Shown here piece by piece: positions 23,891-35,025 of a stretch of 64,000 bases of DNA. The translations under genes were made by a program, and so were the position numbers. The notes under the pieces are model-generated. The model did not search any database. It saw nothing but the letters and a program-made list of their open reading frames with translations, and was not told where the DNA came from. Positions within the stretch are counted from its first letter, which is position 1; the number at the start of each line of letters is the position of its first letter. Source of the DNA: Sciurus carolinensis (lineage: Eukaryota > Chordata > Mammalia > Rodentia > Sciuridae); the NCBI RefSeq assembly GCF_902686445.1, contig NC_062219.1:143574057-143638056 (forward strand), written 5' to 3'.

Positions 23891-26799
23891 ACCTATCCTG
23901 ACAGCAGGTGTCTCCATAAGCCAGTTGGCCTGCAACAGCCTCTCCTCTGCCTGCCTTCTGCCCTCCTTTTCCTCCTCAAATGTGTGACAATTTGACAATA
24001 ATGATGCCACCACCTTCTACATCAAGGAAAGGGTGTGATGTTTGAGGGTGGATCGTTGTCCAGGAAGGCTTCTCCGAAAAGGAGAATCCGCTGCTCAGAA
24101 ACTACGGCAAAAAGACTAGAGAAAACTTCTTTAAAAGAGAAATTATTAGAGAAGAAAGAGGAGGAGGAGGAGGAAGCAGCAGAAACAGCTTCTGCAGAGT
24201 CCGGGCTCTCTTGCTTCAGTTCCCTTTTCATCTGAGAGGTTAAGATGCGAGGGAACTGGAAGGACGGGCGTTGATGTGGAGATGGGAGATGGTCCCTTCT
24301 GAGCCCTCCACCCTGCCCGAGGAGAAGTGGGTGTCAGTGTCCTCCCCTCTCGCGTCACGAGCTTGTTTGTGACCTGTCAGTTTTGCTCTTTCCCAATACA
24401 CATTTTTGTGGCTTTGTGAGTTAAAGGAACGCTGTGATTTATGAGCTTTCTTCCCTTTCAGCCCTTCCAGCTGACTTTATCAGCATCCTCCAAATTTATG
24501 AACAAAAGAAACGGAGCTATTTTTAGGGACAGTGATGGCATAAGGCTACACCAGACCATCCCAAGCATGTCGCAATGCCGTTCCTTCTGCACCTGGCCTC
24601 CGCTCAGAAGTCCTTGATTTTGCTCCCTTGTCTTAAAAACAGGACCGTGTGCACAGTGTGTTCTTTGTTTCTTTCAAAATCTCTCTTTGCATATAAGACT
24701 GTGGGGCATCACCGCTCGCTGGGGAGAGGGGAGGAGAGAGAAACGGTTCAACAGCGGAAAGAGCCAGGGGAGGAGGTAATGAACAGGCCACGCAGCAGCC
24801 AGAAATCGGACAGTAATTATGGTGGCCAGTCCCCGTTGTCTTCGTGAACCTGTTCTCTCTGAACAGTGGCTGAGTTGGGACTGGCCAGTCCGACTAAGAT
24901 CCCAGAAGAAGATGTTCTGCACGAGGAGCAGAGGAGTGAGACCCTTGGGGGACAGAGGCTTCCAGTGAGCAGGTCTCTGAGTCCTTTGGGAGATCCAGTC
25001 TTATGTACTCCTTGGCCTCCAGAGATCCTGAGAAAAACACCACGGATTCACAGAGGTGAGCAGTCTGGGTATGGATATTCGGAGTACAGGGAGGTCACCA
25101 GAATTATTCAAAAAGGTTTACCTCATATCCAAGGAAGCTCCTTGACAGCCAAGAGACTCCTCTCCTCCCTCACAAGTGTAAGCAGAATAACATCAACTCC
25201 AATGGCTCAGTAAATATTTACAGTCACGTCTTCAGTTTTCTTGGAATAAAGGCGGCTTTTCTTCTATACCAACACTTCGATTCTCCTTTTTGGTCTCTGC
25301 TTACAAAGAGAGAAGTCTGGTCATCATTTCACACGTTAGATTTGCCATGGACATTTCATGACAAAAGGAAGAGTGGCCTCAAATGGACATTAATAAACAT
25401 ACAGGAGAATTGCAGAGGTGCCCACCAAAAATCTCTCCCTGTTGACACTAACTCCAGTAAAAGGGTCAGTAATTAAGTGAGAGCTTCGTATGAGGAAGGA
25501 GATCCCAGAGTCCAGCATGGAGCCGGCAAGAGGCGAGCCCATGGGGTGGTGCAGCACGCAGGTCCACCCCAGGCACGCCTGCTCAGTGCCCACTAAGACG
25601 GTCAACCGAGGCTTTACCTTTCCCCACCTGTTTCCAAATAATGGGTGAGGTCAACTCCTTCCCAGATGGAAAGGAAAGATGGTGACGGTGACGGTGGCCT
25701 TCTTGAAAAATCAGCCCAGCCCAATAGCCCAGAGGGCCGAGCAGTCGCCCAGAGAGGAGGCTTCCCAGTGTTGGGATGGGTTTCTTCTTCCAGATTCAAG
25801 CTCACCAGCTTCTCTGAACAACTTCGGTGCTTCCCAGCATTACGATCAACACGGGTGTAGGCATCTCACTGACAGCTTTGTTGACGTTTGGAGTAATTGT
25901 CGCAGTGGTGTCTTAGTAGGAAATGAGAACACAGAGGAGAGAAAGGAAGGCTCTCAAAAGGTGAGGACAAGTGCTGCTGCGTCCAGGGGGCAGAGGCGGA
26001 AAGAAACAGCCAAGCCATCCGGAGACAGAAGATGACAGAAGAGAAGAGGAGCAGAGAGAAGAGGCGAAGGTCAACCTAAATGACTGAAGCTTTGATCTAG
26101 ATTGGCCTTGGCCATTCTTCTACGGATTGGCTCATGCTCTTCCATGCAACCCCATCCCCCTGGACAACACGTATTGGATATTCTAGGTTCTTGACTAAAG
26201 TCAAGAGATGAAACTGAGTCAGCGGTTGGTATGGCTTCCATACCAGGGTACCTGTTAGAGGACATGACATCTACACTGAGCTCAGAAAACGAAGGAAGGA
26301 TTCACAAGAGGCAGTAGCACCTAGCAGGAAATCCATTCATGATTTCTAACTCAAATAAACCCTCAAACATGTACTTTTTCCACTCTTCCCTAAAGTAACT
26401 AACTCTTCACTTTATCCTTCAACACTCACCGGCAGGAGTTAAACATGTTTTTTGTATCTTGGAGGAAAGAGGGGTCACCAGTCCTGAAAATCTTCACCTC
26501 TTTCTGCATCTCCCTTCTGTATTTCCCTTCCTTTCCACCACCTTGCCTCAGGGGAGAATGCACTCACCTCTCCTCCTTGGATAAACCAAGCTTTTCTTCA
26601 GAGATCGCTGAGATCTTTTCATAACTCACCAGGAACCTGGAAGATTATTATCTCCACTCTCTCTTTTATCTTCATCTTCTTCCTTAGTTTCAGCTCAAAT
26701 GAAAAAAGTTCAAATCTTCGTCTTAAAAAGCAAACTCACACACACCACATACATGCTCACAAAATTTTATTAAAATAATTCCAATATGTTTTCTTTCTC
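23891..26799. other. Unannotated intergenic DNA with possible regulatory motifs
   Basis: No recognised repeat over about 2.9 kb apart from a short (GGA)n run at 24155-24176. The stretch 24485-24526 contains AACAAAAG and a perfect MEF2-type site (CTATTTTTAG, 24517-24526). Anonymous frames at 24575-24847, 24866-25213 and 25679-26035 have no domain signature. Confidence 0.45.
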
Positions 26800-27652
26800 T
26801 TTATTTCAAGTGCTTTATGAACATCCTCATTGACAAGTCCATGAACTCCCTTCGACTCCAGTGCCCCTGGACATTTCTGCACCCTAAGATGTTGCTAATC
26901 ATTCTCCCCTTCCTGGAAGGTTCTCATTTCTAAAATGTCAACTCCTTACCAGTTCCCTTCCTTCTAGCTATGTTCTCCTGACTTACTCTTTAGCCCTTAA
27001 ATGTTCACAGGTTCCAATGGTTAGACTTTGATCTGCCTCTTACTCCATCACCCAAGTAATTTTACTCCCTTTTAAGGTACTTTCTCCAATGTCTTATATC
27101 CAACCAACAGCAATTTCTGCTAGTTTTGTCTTCTATCTATTCTAGCCTCTTCTCCACATCTATCTGCTATCAATTCTCAGTCTTGGCCATCCTCCTCCAC
27201 CTGGTCTGGGATGGGAGTTTCCTCATGCATCTCTCTGCCTTTCTTCTGGCTACCCTCCAATTCTTCCTCCAAGCTGTGCCTGAGTGATCTTTCTAAGTGA
27301 TAAATCTTATCTTTTGCAACTCTTCTTAAAACATTCCAATGGCTCCTCATTGCATTCAGGATAAAATCCAAATCCTTATCAAAGTTCTCATTGTGGCAAA
27401 GCAAATCATTTAAGATCTGTTCGCTCTACTTTTCTAAATGTCTCTTTCCTTTCTTTGTCCTCCCAGCAGACTCGAAAAATATTTCATCATCCTTCAGCCA
27501 TACTATGATTGCCATATATCATGACTTTGCTTCTGCTTAAACTTCTGCTTAAACACTGGAATATCTCTCTTCAGTTTCTCTACCTGAAAGAAATTATATT
27601 TATGCTTCAAAATAAAAATAAAATTCCCTCTTCTCTGAAGCATTTCCTTGAT
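26800..27652 (+). mobile_element. Ancient L2 LINE fragment (part 1)
   Basis: Several diagnostic L2 3'-region blocks occur in order: GAGTGATCTTTCTAAGTGAT, ACATTCCAATGGCTCCTCAT, TGCATTCAGGATAAAATCCA and a CCCTCTTCTCTGAAGCATTT block corresponding to 'ggccttccctgacc'. It continues beyond the inserted SINE. The 5' limit is uncertain. Confidence 0.75.
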
Positions 27653-27928
27653 TTTGTTATTGTTGTTTTGGATTTTTTTGTTGTTGTTGTTTTTGCTTTT
27701 GGGGGTTTTGTTATTGTTGTTATCGTTATTGTTCTGGTACTAGGAATTCAGCCCAGGATGCTACAATATCTCTGAACTAAATTCCCAGCCATTTTTCACT
27801 TCAAGACAGAGTCTTGCTAACTTGCTTAGGGCCTCACTAAGTTGCTGAGGCTGGCCTTGAACTTTTAATCCTCCTGCTTCAGCCTTCTGAGCTGCTGGGA
27901 TTACAAGCCTGCAGCACCGCGCTGGGCT
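27653..27928 (-). mobile_element. B1-dID SINE with GTT-rich tail, nested in L2
   Basis: On the minus strand the B1 part (CCCAGCGCGGTGCTGCAGGC) and the ID-like part are followed by an A-rich tail that has expanded to a CAA-rich microsatellite (seen as GTT at 27653-27728). Near-identical flanks TCTGAAGCATTTCCTTGAT (27634-27652) and TCTGAAGCATTTCTTGAT (27929-27946) are the target duplication. This dates the SINE as younger than the L2. Confidence 0.92.
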
Positions 27929-27946
27929 TCTGAAGCATTTCTTGAT

Positions 27947-28090
27947 GATCTTCCTTCCTCCTTTCACCTTGAAAATACCTCCCAGGCAAGTTTACTTGTG
28001 GCTTCCTCTATGCTTTTACAATATTAAATTCATCCCAATAATTATAGCACCTGCCAGAGCTTTTTATGGCTCTATGATAGCAGTTCTCCT
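27947..28090 (+). mobile_element. Ancient L2 LINE fragment (part 2)
   Basis: Continues the interrupted L2. CCCAATAATTATAGCACCTG matches the recalled L2 3' UTR segment 'ataattatagcacttatcac'. Confidence 0.65.
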
Positions 28091-29184
28091 TGTGGGAATG
28101 TAAGGGCCCGACCCAGTATGGCATGGTCAGTTAATGTTACAACTGGAGCAACCATGATCTAGAGCATTCCAGCCATGAGCTCTCTCCTTTGCAATGGCGC
28201 GTAGCTGGTGTCATCCTGCTGGAGAGCAGGAGACAGATCGATAACCTCTGAAGGTCCATGCGCTACAACCACAATTCTTTGAATGGCCTGTTTCAACATC
28301 GCCGCAGCACAAAATCCACACAGCTGATGCCTTTGAAGGCAACGCTGGGAACAGCAGCAGGAAAAACAGCACCTCTCTTACCACATCACCGTCATCATTA
28401 TTGAAGGTGACATCTTGATAGTGCTCAGGCTTGTTATCATTCCCAGATGCCTGGATAAACAGAGTGGTATTTTAGGACTGCCCCAGAAACTGAATCATTT
28501 TGAAAGGTGCCACAGTAGATCTGAATAGTTGGGCATTCTGAGAGGTGATTTACTGTGGTTTATCAATGAGTAGAAATGAATTCATTGTGCTCAATGGGCC
28601 TGTTAGTTCAAAAGAACTTCCTGAGGATCAATCCATATATGAAAGTGTTTCTGACATGGAAAGAACCTTTTGTTTTCTAAAATGGAAATTGAGCTGGAGG
28701 GACAACTCAAATCCAGTGAGCTCATATAGTTCAACCTAATTTCAAATATTGGAAAACTCTATGGAACAGTTAGCCAGTGAAGCAGACTATAAGACCACAC
28801 ACCACTTTCTGGTTCAAATAGCACTATTTGGAAAAAAAATGGAAGTGCCTTGAATAAATCATTCTTTTAGATGACAATTTTATAATGCAGAGGGGACATT
28901 TCAGGCCTCATGTAAAAATACACGGTACATACAGAATGGTAGCAGTTCAACTTTGAAAATTTACCCTGCTCCTTTGGGGAGGCAGGGAAGTAAGGGATAT
29001 TAAAATTTGGGGCCCAAAGGTAGGAAGGAGTTCAGGTCTCTTCTGACAGTTCCTTTCCAAGTGCTTACAGGCACCTGCCTTGCACAGAGACTGTGGGGTA
29101 GGTCTGATAAGCGGAATGGGGCTGCCTGTCCTTATAAAAAGTCACACTCCGTAAGGTCAAGGCATTTGGGGTCTCTATTGTATC
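28091..29184. other. Unannotated single-copy DNA
   Basis: The first ~450 bases (28100-28550) have balanced composition and no recognised repeat. They could be a conserved non-coding element or an unrecognised transposon. Short frames have no domain. The rest is AT-rich and anonymous. Confidence 0.45.
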
Positions 29185-30050
29185 ATTCATTCATTGGGTC
29201 AATCATCATTGAGCACCGACTGTTTGCCAAGCATTATTCTGAGCTCTAGGAATTAGCAGAAAACAATAGAAGTCCCTTCCCTTGTTTAACATTTAATAAT
29301 GTGACATTTAATGGAGAAGGAGAAAAGTCACAACAAACAAAGAGATAAGCAAATGATGCATCAGAAGATGGGAAGAGACATGGAGAACAGAAAAAGAGGA
29401 CAGGGAAGCCTGGAACCCAGGTGGATTTCAAGTTTAAAAAGGGTGTTCAGGGAATAGTCACTGAGAGCAGGGGACTGCGGATGGGTGAGAACAGGAGCTC
29501 AACTGGAGGAAGAGCGTCCCCGGGAGAGGGAACACAGGCAGGCGGGACAGACTTGAGAAAAGCCCAGGGTGGCTGGGTGGCAGAAGGAAGGTCAGAGAGC
29601 CAGCAGGAGGCCCAGGCACGAGCCTCAGGCTCACTGCAGGGAGCTGCTTTCTGGGGGGCATGGGGAGCCTCCGGAGGATTTGGACATCAAAGGAAGAGGG
29701 CCTAACCTGCATCTTAAAGGTGTCCCTCTGGCTGCTGCTTTGAGAACAGGTCTGCAGGAAGCACCCGGGTGGAAGCCAGCAGGAGCCTGTCACAATGATT
29801 CAGTTGGTGCTTAGGAAGCAGACAGAGAGCAACAGAGGTGGTACCAGGAGACAGAGTCTGGTTACGGTTCATAGAGAGAGACCTTCAGATTTCCTACTGG
29901 AATGAACTTGAGGGGTAAGAGAATAAAAAGAGCCAAGAGTGACAGCAGGCTTTTATCCTGGCAAAGGGAAGAATACACAGGCCATTATCACCCCACTGGG
30001 GACGATAGTCCAATTTGGAGGAACTTAAAGTGAACAATTAAACATGATCT
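29185..30050 (-). mobile_element. Ancient L2 LINE fragment, antisense
   Basis: TTCATTCATTCATTGGGTCA and CATCATTGAGCACCGACTGT followed by TGCCAAGCATTATTCTGAGC are the reverse complement of the L2 3' end. Further right, AGAGCGTCCCCGGGAGAGGG, CTTAAAGGTGTCCCTCTGGC and AGAGCCAAGAGTGACAGC follow the expected antisense L2 order. Frames across it are not L2 protein and are not real genes. Confidence 0.7.
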
Positions 30051-30591
30051 CTTGGTCAGGCATTTGTATAAATCTTTCTAAATGGCAAGACAGGAATTCT
30101 CAATTGAGAAATTTTAAAGACTGTTTGAAAGATACTCCACAATGAAAAATTTTTCTTGCATCTATAGCTTACATTAAGAGGCTCACTTGATCCTATTGGA
30201 ATATCTGTATTACCAAAAGTGTTTTCACAAAAGATCAATGAGAAAGGAAAAAAAGGTATTATTCTAGGTTTTAAACGTGAAGAAACAGGGACCCTGAGAA
30301 AGACATATGCACTGCAGCCTGGTTCTCCTCATTTCTTCACCAGAGAACCTTCCCCCATGACCAGAGCCTTCTTAACCACATTGAGCTCACTGGTGGTGCT
30401 TTTATAATAAAAGTGATGATTTGGGCATGAAAAGACTCTTGGGTTTTAAGTAGTGAACTCCTCAACTGGAGAACATTGATTGCTGTAGAAGATACAGCAA
30501 GTTAGAAAAACTCATTCTGCCAATTGTGTTGTTTCTTATATATTAAAACTAAAATGCAAAGATTGACTTGAAGTGCAAATGCTATTTTAAC
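30051..30591. other. Unannotated intergenic DNA
   Basis: No recognised repeat or gene. Confidence 0.45.
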
Positions 30592-30601
30592 ATCTTTCCA
30601 G

Positions 30602-30708
30602 GACTGGGGGTATAGCTCAGTTGGTAAAGTGCTTGCCTTATAAGCACAGGGCCCTGGGTTCGATCCCCAGCACCGCAAAAAAAAAAAAAAAAAAACCAAC
30701 AACAACAA
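30602..30708 (+). mobile_element. ID SINE with intact pol III boxes
   Basis: A 70-base tRNA-like body with A box TAGCTCAGTTGG (30613-30624) and a canonical B box GGTTCGATCCC (30657-30667), then an A run ending in AACAACAAC. The 10-bp direct repeat ATCTTTCCAG at 30592-30601 and 30709-30718 marks the target duplication. Conservation of both boxes and the clean duplication suggest a fairly young copy. Whether it is transcribed cannot be told. Confidence 0.93.
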
Positions 30709-30718
30709 ATCTTTCCAG

Positions 30719-31315
30719 AAAATATTATTTCAAGTACTAGTGCTAGAGAGTGAGATAAATAGATCGGAATTTAGGCTTTTGCTCTTCTCAACTCTCTCTA
30801 TTTGCCATTCTAGAACATTCTGAAAGACGGCAGGCTATGCAAACAGAGAAAGTTCATAACAACTTGTATTTTCTCTGCTGTGGGGCAAAGAAAACCTTGA
30901 ATGTCGGTTTTGTAGTCTTCTCTACTCCCGAGGGATTTTAGGTATGCAGAGCTCTGGCTGAGATTGGAAAGGAACCACTCAGAGGTGGGAGTTGTACTTA
31001 AAATGCTCCTTTGTTTAATTTTTTTTCCTGTTATTGTATATGAAACTTTGAAACCATCCTGACTTTCCACCCCAAAGGCACACGCCAGTCCAGGTGCCAA
31101 GTGAGTGACTGTCTGGACCAGGGAAGATACCATCACAGGCTTTTATGGGGACCCAGAGTGTAAGCAGAGGGGGTCTCACAGAGAGGGTTTCCTTGTCAAT
31201 GAAGAGGGCCACCTTGTAGGGTAGGCTGCAGTCCTCAGATCCTTGGTATCTGTGAGGAATCTCCAGGGGAGATTTCCAGATTCAGTGCAAAAAAAGAGCA
31301 GCAAGGCCAGAAATC
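30719..31315. other. Unannotated intergenic DNA
   Basis: No recognised repeat or gene. Confidence 0.45.
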
Positions 31316-31450
31316 AGGTGGAAACCCAAGAGCTGTGGATTCGGTCTGTGTGGACTTGCTTTGTAACCTAGGGCGAGTGCTTTAAACTCCCTCAGCCTCC
31401 ATTTCTTCATCTATTAAGTCAGGCATGCCACAGGCACTGGTATTATGTAA
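31316..31450 (+). mobile_element. MIR SINE fragment
   Basis: CTTTGTAACCTAGGGCGAGT, GCTTTAAACTCCCTCAGCCT and CCATTTCTTCATCTATTAAG follow the conserved MIR core and 3' order. Moderately diverged. Confidence 0.8.
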
Positions 31451-32238
31451 ATACAGAGATACCATCATTCCTTAAAAAAAAAGAAAGTGCTTTCATTATC
31501 CAACTGGGCTCTCTGCTGCTTCGAGCAGGGTGTGAATCAGCGCTCTGGGTCTCACCCCAAATTCTGAGATGCTCTAGAAAAGTCACCTTCTTGGCTCTGA
31601 ATACATTACACAACTGAAGCTTAGATCCAGTGGCATCTTTTGAATATATCGTTCTGAAATAATGGACCTTGGTGATTTTGACTATGTCTGATGGAATCCC
31701 ACCTTGAACCTGCTAGATTCATTCTCCATACTACCCGCTCCCAAATGCACACATGCCTCGAGACCTCCACACACTGGTCATTTCCCTGACCTGCATGGTG
31801 TCATTTGAGGGATGGCAAAATGCTCCCTATTGCCACCGACACGCCCCCCCGGGGTTCCTCCTGTGACAACGTTTAAACCCCTTATTGATGTGGAAAGCAG
31901 GAAAGTCCAACACTCTGGGTGGTTGCTAACAGCATCAGATTGGTGTCAACAGCGTGGGGGTCAGGTGGGGATCTCAGCAGGGCCACTCATGGGCTGTGTG
32001 ACCCCTTGGCTGTCTGTGACATGATAACAGCAGGAGTACAGTTCTCTCGGACAGTAGTGACAAGTAAAGACGGCAGTGATGCAGTCCTCCAGATCCTACT
32101 TCTGCATCGCCAGCATGCAGTGGACGGTGTGCTTATGGTTATTATTATGGGTGGTAAGAAAGGCACATCTCAACAGGGAAGGGAGCCAGAGCAAGCCGTG
32201 CATTTACACTGACCCTTTATGAGCGTTTAAATTCTATT

Positions 32239-32241
<3 letters not shown>
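31451..32241. other. Unannotated intergenic DNA
   Basis: No clear repeat. GCCACTCATGGGCTGTGTGA near 31980 resembles a MIR core but the match is too short to call. Confidence 0.4.

Positions 32242-32294
<53 letters not shown>
32242..32294 (+). repeat. (TC)n microsatellite
   Basis: About 26 TC/CT units with one CTTT interruption. Confidence 0.97.
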
Positions 32295-33427
32295 GGCAAA
32301 TTCCAGGGTTTCCGAGAGCTGCCTTGTCCTGTAAGACAGACCAGTCCAACCACTCTGTTGCTAAAAACTGCAGTGACCTCTAGCGGTACTGATTTTTTCA
32401 TGGGGGTCCAGGGACAACTGTCTCATTCATACAAGTCAAGGGCCACTTCTAGCATCGACTTTTCCTGTTTTGCTTTCAAACCCCAAATTCAGAAGTGGAC
32501 AATAATTTGGTGCTGAACTGAACGGACTGATTCAATAATTAGAACTTTACCTCTACGGGGGAGCTTGAATATCACCTGAATATTTTCACACCTTGAGTCC
32601 AATTGGCTTTCTGTCTGTTGCTACTGAGCCATGGTAGTAATTCATTAGCATTCAATTATGTGCCAAGTATTAGGCCAGACAGACAGAAAACAACATATGA
32701 AGGTGAAAAATTACCAGACCCCTGTACAAATACAAAAAAAAAAAAAACTCCTTTAAAAATTGTACTAAAACAGATGCTGACATCTATAAAGAATTGCCAC
32801 CATTTGATGTTCGAAGGCTTTTGTGGTTACTTTGCTTTTTCTGATATGAGAAGAAACAGATTTCCTTAAAATATGTCAGAATAAAGCCCAGAGGCGTGAG
32901 ACACAAGAAAATTCTCTCCATGAGCTGTGAAGTTTGGCTAAGTGAAGAGTCAGATAGCAAAACAGAAGTGTACTCTGCTATGGTTTTACAAAAAGCCAAT
33001 ATTAGAGAAAACAAAATTCAGAAACCTTTTAAAGAAGTCATGTAATTCTTTTGTTTATCCAACAACCATATTTCACTTCTTTCCTGGGTAATTCCATCCT
33101 CAAATAAATGCACTTCCTTTTTATGAAAGCAAACATTAAATAAGCAACTGAAAATGATCCTTTTTATGCTTTTTATATAATTTTTCACATAAAGAAATTC
33201 ACAAGTAAGGAAAATATTTTGTCAGCGTCTATTATATCTTATTGAACACTGGCAGTGAACATCTAGTCTCTGTGTTAAGAATGAAGGGACTCAAAGAGAA
33301 AATTATTATCCTACTAAAAGGCCCATATTTGATGGGTTTGGATGGCTACATGAGACTACGAAATATTTCTAACTGTTTATGCAAAACACAATTGTGCTTT
33401 GTCTTTTTCTCCACTTACACTTCATGG
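32295..33427. other. Unannotated intergenic DNA
   Basis: No confident repeat. AATTATGTGCCAAGTATTAG near 32653 vaguely resembles an antisense L2/MIR end. Confidence 0.4.
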
Positions 33428-33497
33428 AGACCGTTCGTGCATGAGGGCTTGGGTTCTATCCCCCCGAACTGAAAAACAAAGGAAGAAAGAAAAACCT
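33428..33497 (+). mobile_element. ID SINE 3' half
   Basis: GTGCATGAGGGCTTGGGTTC and a mutated B-box region (GGTTCTATCC) followed by GAACTGAAAAACAAAGG match the 3' half of an ID element. The A box is missing. Confidence 0.5.
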
Positions 33498-34948
33498 AAT
33501 GTCTAGTCGACAGGCTGGTGGCCTTACCACAAAGAACTATTCAGACTTGGCAAAATTTAGAAATTCTGCAGCCTAAATCAACCGAAAATTCTCAAAATTA
33601 ATTCAGATAACTTCACATTCTCCCTTTGAATAACTTTGCACTCCAAACACCGTTTTCTAAAGGAACACTGAAAGTTTCCAAAAGCACTGCATCCTATTAT
33701 TGGGTCTGTTTTAGGGTTTCTTTTAAGTGTCATTTATGTTTAGTTTATTCCCTGGTAGCACAGGTATAACAAATGAAGGACACTTAAAGGTATGTTTTTA
33801 AAACTTATTTTTAATTTCTTCTTTAAATTCTTTATTTCTTTTTAAATTCCTGATGTCATTTCTTATTTGTCTTATTGATTCTTAGCTGCAATTTAAAACA
33901 AACCTTGAGACATTCCACACCCCAAAGATGCTCAGTTCTCCATGGTGAGGCTGATTCTGGTGAGGAGCTCAGACAGAAAGAAACAACAATTCATAAGGAA
34001 ATGTCATAGGAAATATCTGCAGGGATAAACTGAAAATTAGAATCCCATCTGCATTTATAAAGTATGTTGGATTTTGATTTCTCATTGGCAAATTTTATCT
34101 GATTTGTATTTGTTTTATATTTAAAACAATATTAACAATCAAATGGTATGGGCAACTATCTTAGAAAACATCAAATGGTAACATAAACAGTTGACAACTC
34201 ATGTTTTTTAAAGCATTTTTACTTGAGTATGGAACTGATAGTATGTTGGTTTTAATTATCTGAACTTAAATGTTACCCCTTAAACCTGCTATAAACATAA
34301 CTGAACCGAGAGACTGGTTGCCATCACAGATATAAAATAACTTTGATGATGAATTAGAAAAGCTATATAGTATCCAGATGGCTCATCTTGACTACAGAAA
34401 AGTAATAAAACTGGATATGATCTTCATCAGAAAAGTGTTAGGGCATATTAGAGGTAAGACTCTGCCCTATGGAGTCGAAGTTAAATGAATTTAGCTTCAA
34501 AGAGCCTCACATCTTTGAGGAAAAGACGATAGTTACCAATGTGCCTTTGAAACTTTACAACTGAGTGTGTTCTTTTGGACTGTTCAGTTTTATCCACCTG
34601 CCATCTGCATCTTCCTTGTGTGTCTGGGTGACCGAGTTCCAGCCCCTTGTTCCTTTGGCTACTTGTTTATCTCAGCAGTTTGCTGCCACCTAGTGTCCAG
34701 AATGGAGAGCCATCTGTTGAACCTGATGGTAGCTGAAGAAAGAACTGGACATAGCACAGAATACAGAAGCAAGCAAGGGAGCGGGTAAGATAATGGTGCC
34801 TGGATGGATCCAATCATGTCACAACATCACCTTCATCTCTTGTTAATAAGTGTCTTACAGTGGAATGGCCGGAGATTGCGGGGGTCAGGGGCTTGAAACA
34901 CTTCTGGTTCTTCAAACTAAATTACAAAACCACCTTAGCTGTTGTCAG
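33498..34948. other. Unannotated AT-rich DNA
   Basis: No recognised repeat or gene. Confidence 0.45.
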
Positions 34949-35025
34949 GAACCTGACTTTCAAACCCCAGTAAGTCATGATGAGAATCCTCACCGCTGCG
35001 CTCTACCAGATGAGCTGAGTTAACA
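34949..35025 (-). tRNA. Possible tRNA-derived pseudogene/SINE relic
   Basis: On the minus strand the segment CAGCTCATCTGGTAGAGCGC has a perfect 4-bp D-stem (GCTC/GAGC) around a D-loop like that of tRNAs. About 45 bases later GGGGTTTGAAAG resembles a B box. The anticodon and T stems do not pair properly, and no acceptor stem was found. If tRNA-derived, it is non-functional. A chance match is possible. Confidence 0.3.

Noticed and set aside
27509..27775. Val/Phe-rich frame resembling a membrane segment
   Set aside because: Comes from the GTT-expanded tail of an antisense B1-dID.
29421..29814. Overlapping frames of 81-111 codons on both strands
   Set aside because: They lie in antisense L2-derived, GC-richer sequence and do not match L2 protein.
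30602..30694. Functional tRNA gene
   Set aside because: A and B boxes are good, but acceptor stem pairing is absent, U33 is missing, and it has a SINE-type A tail and target duplication. It is an ID element.
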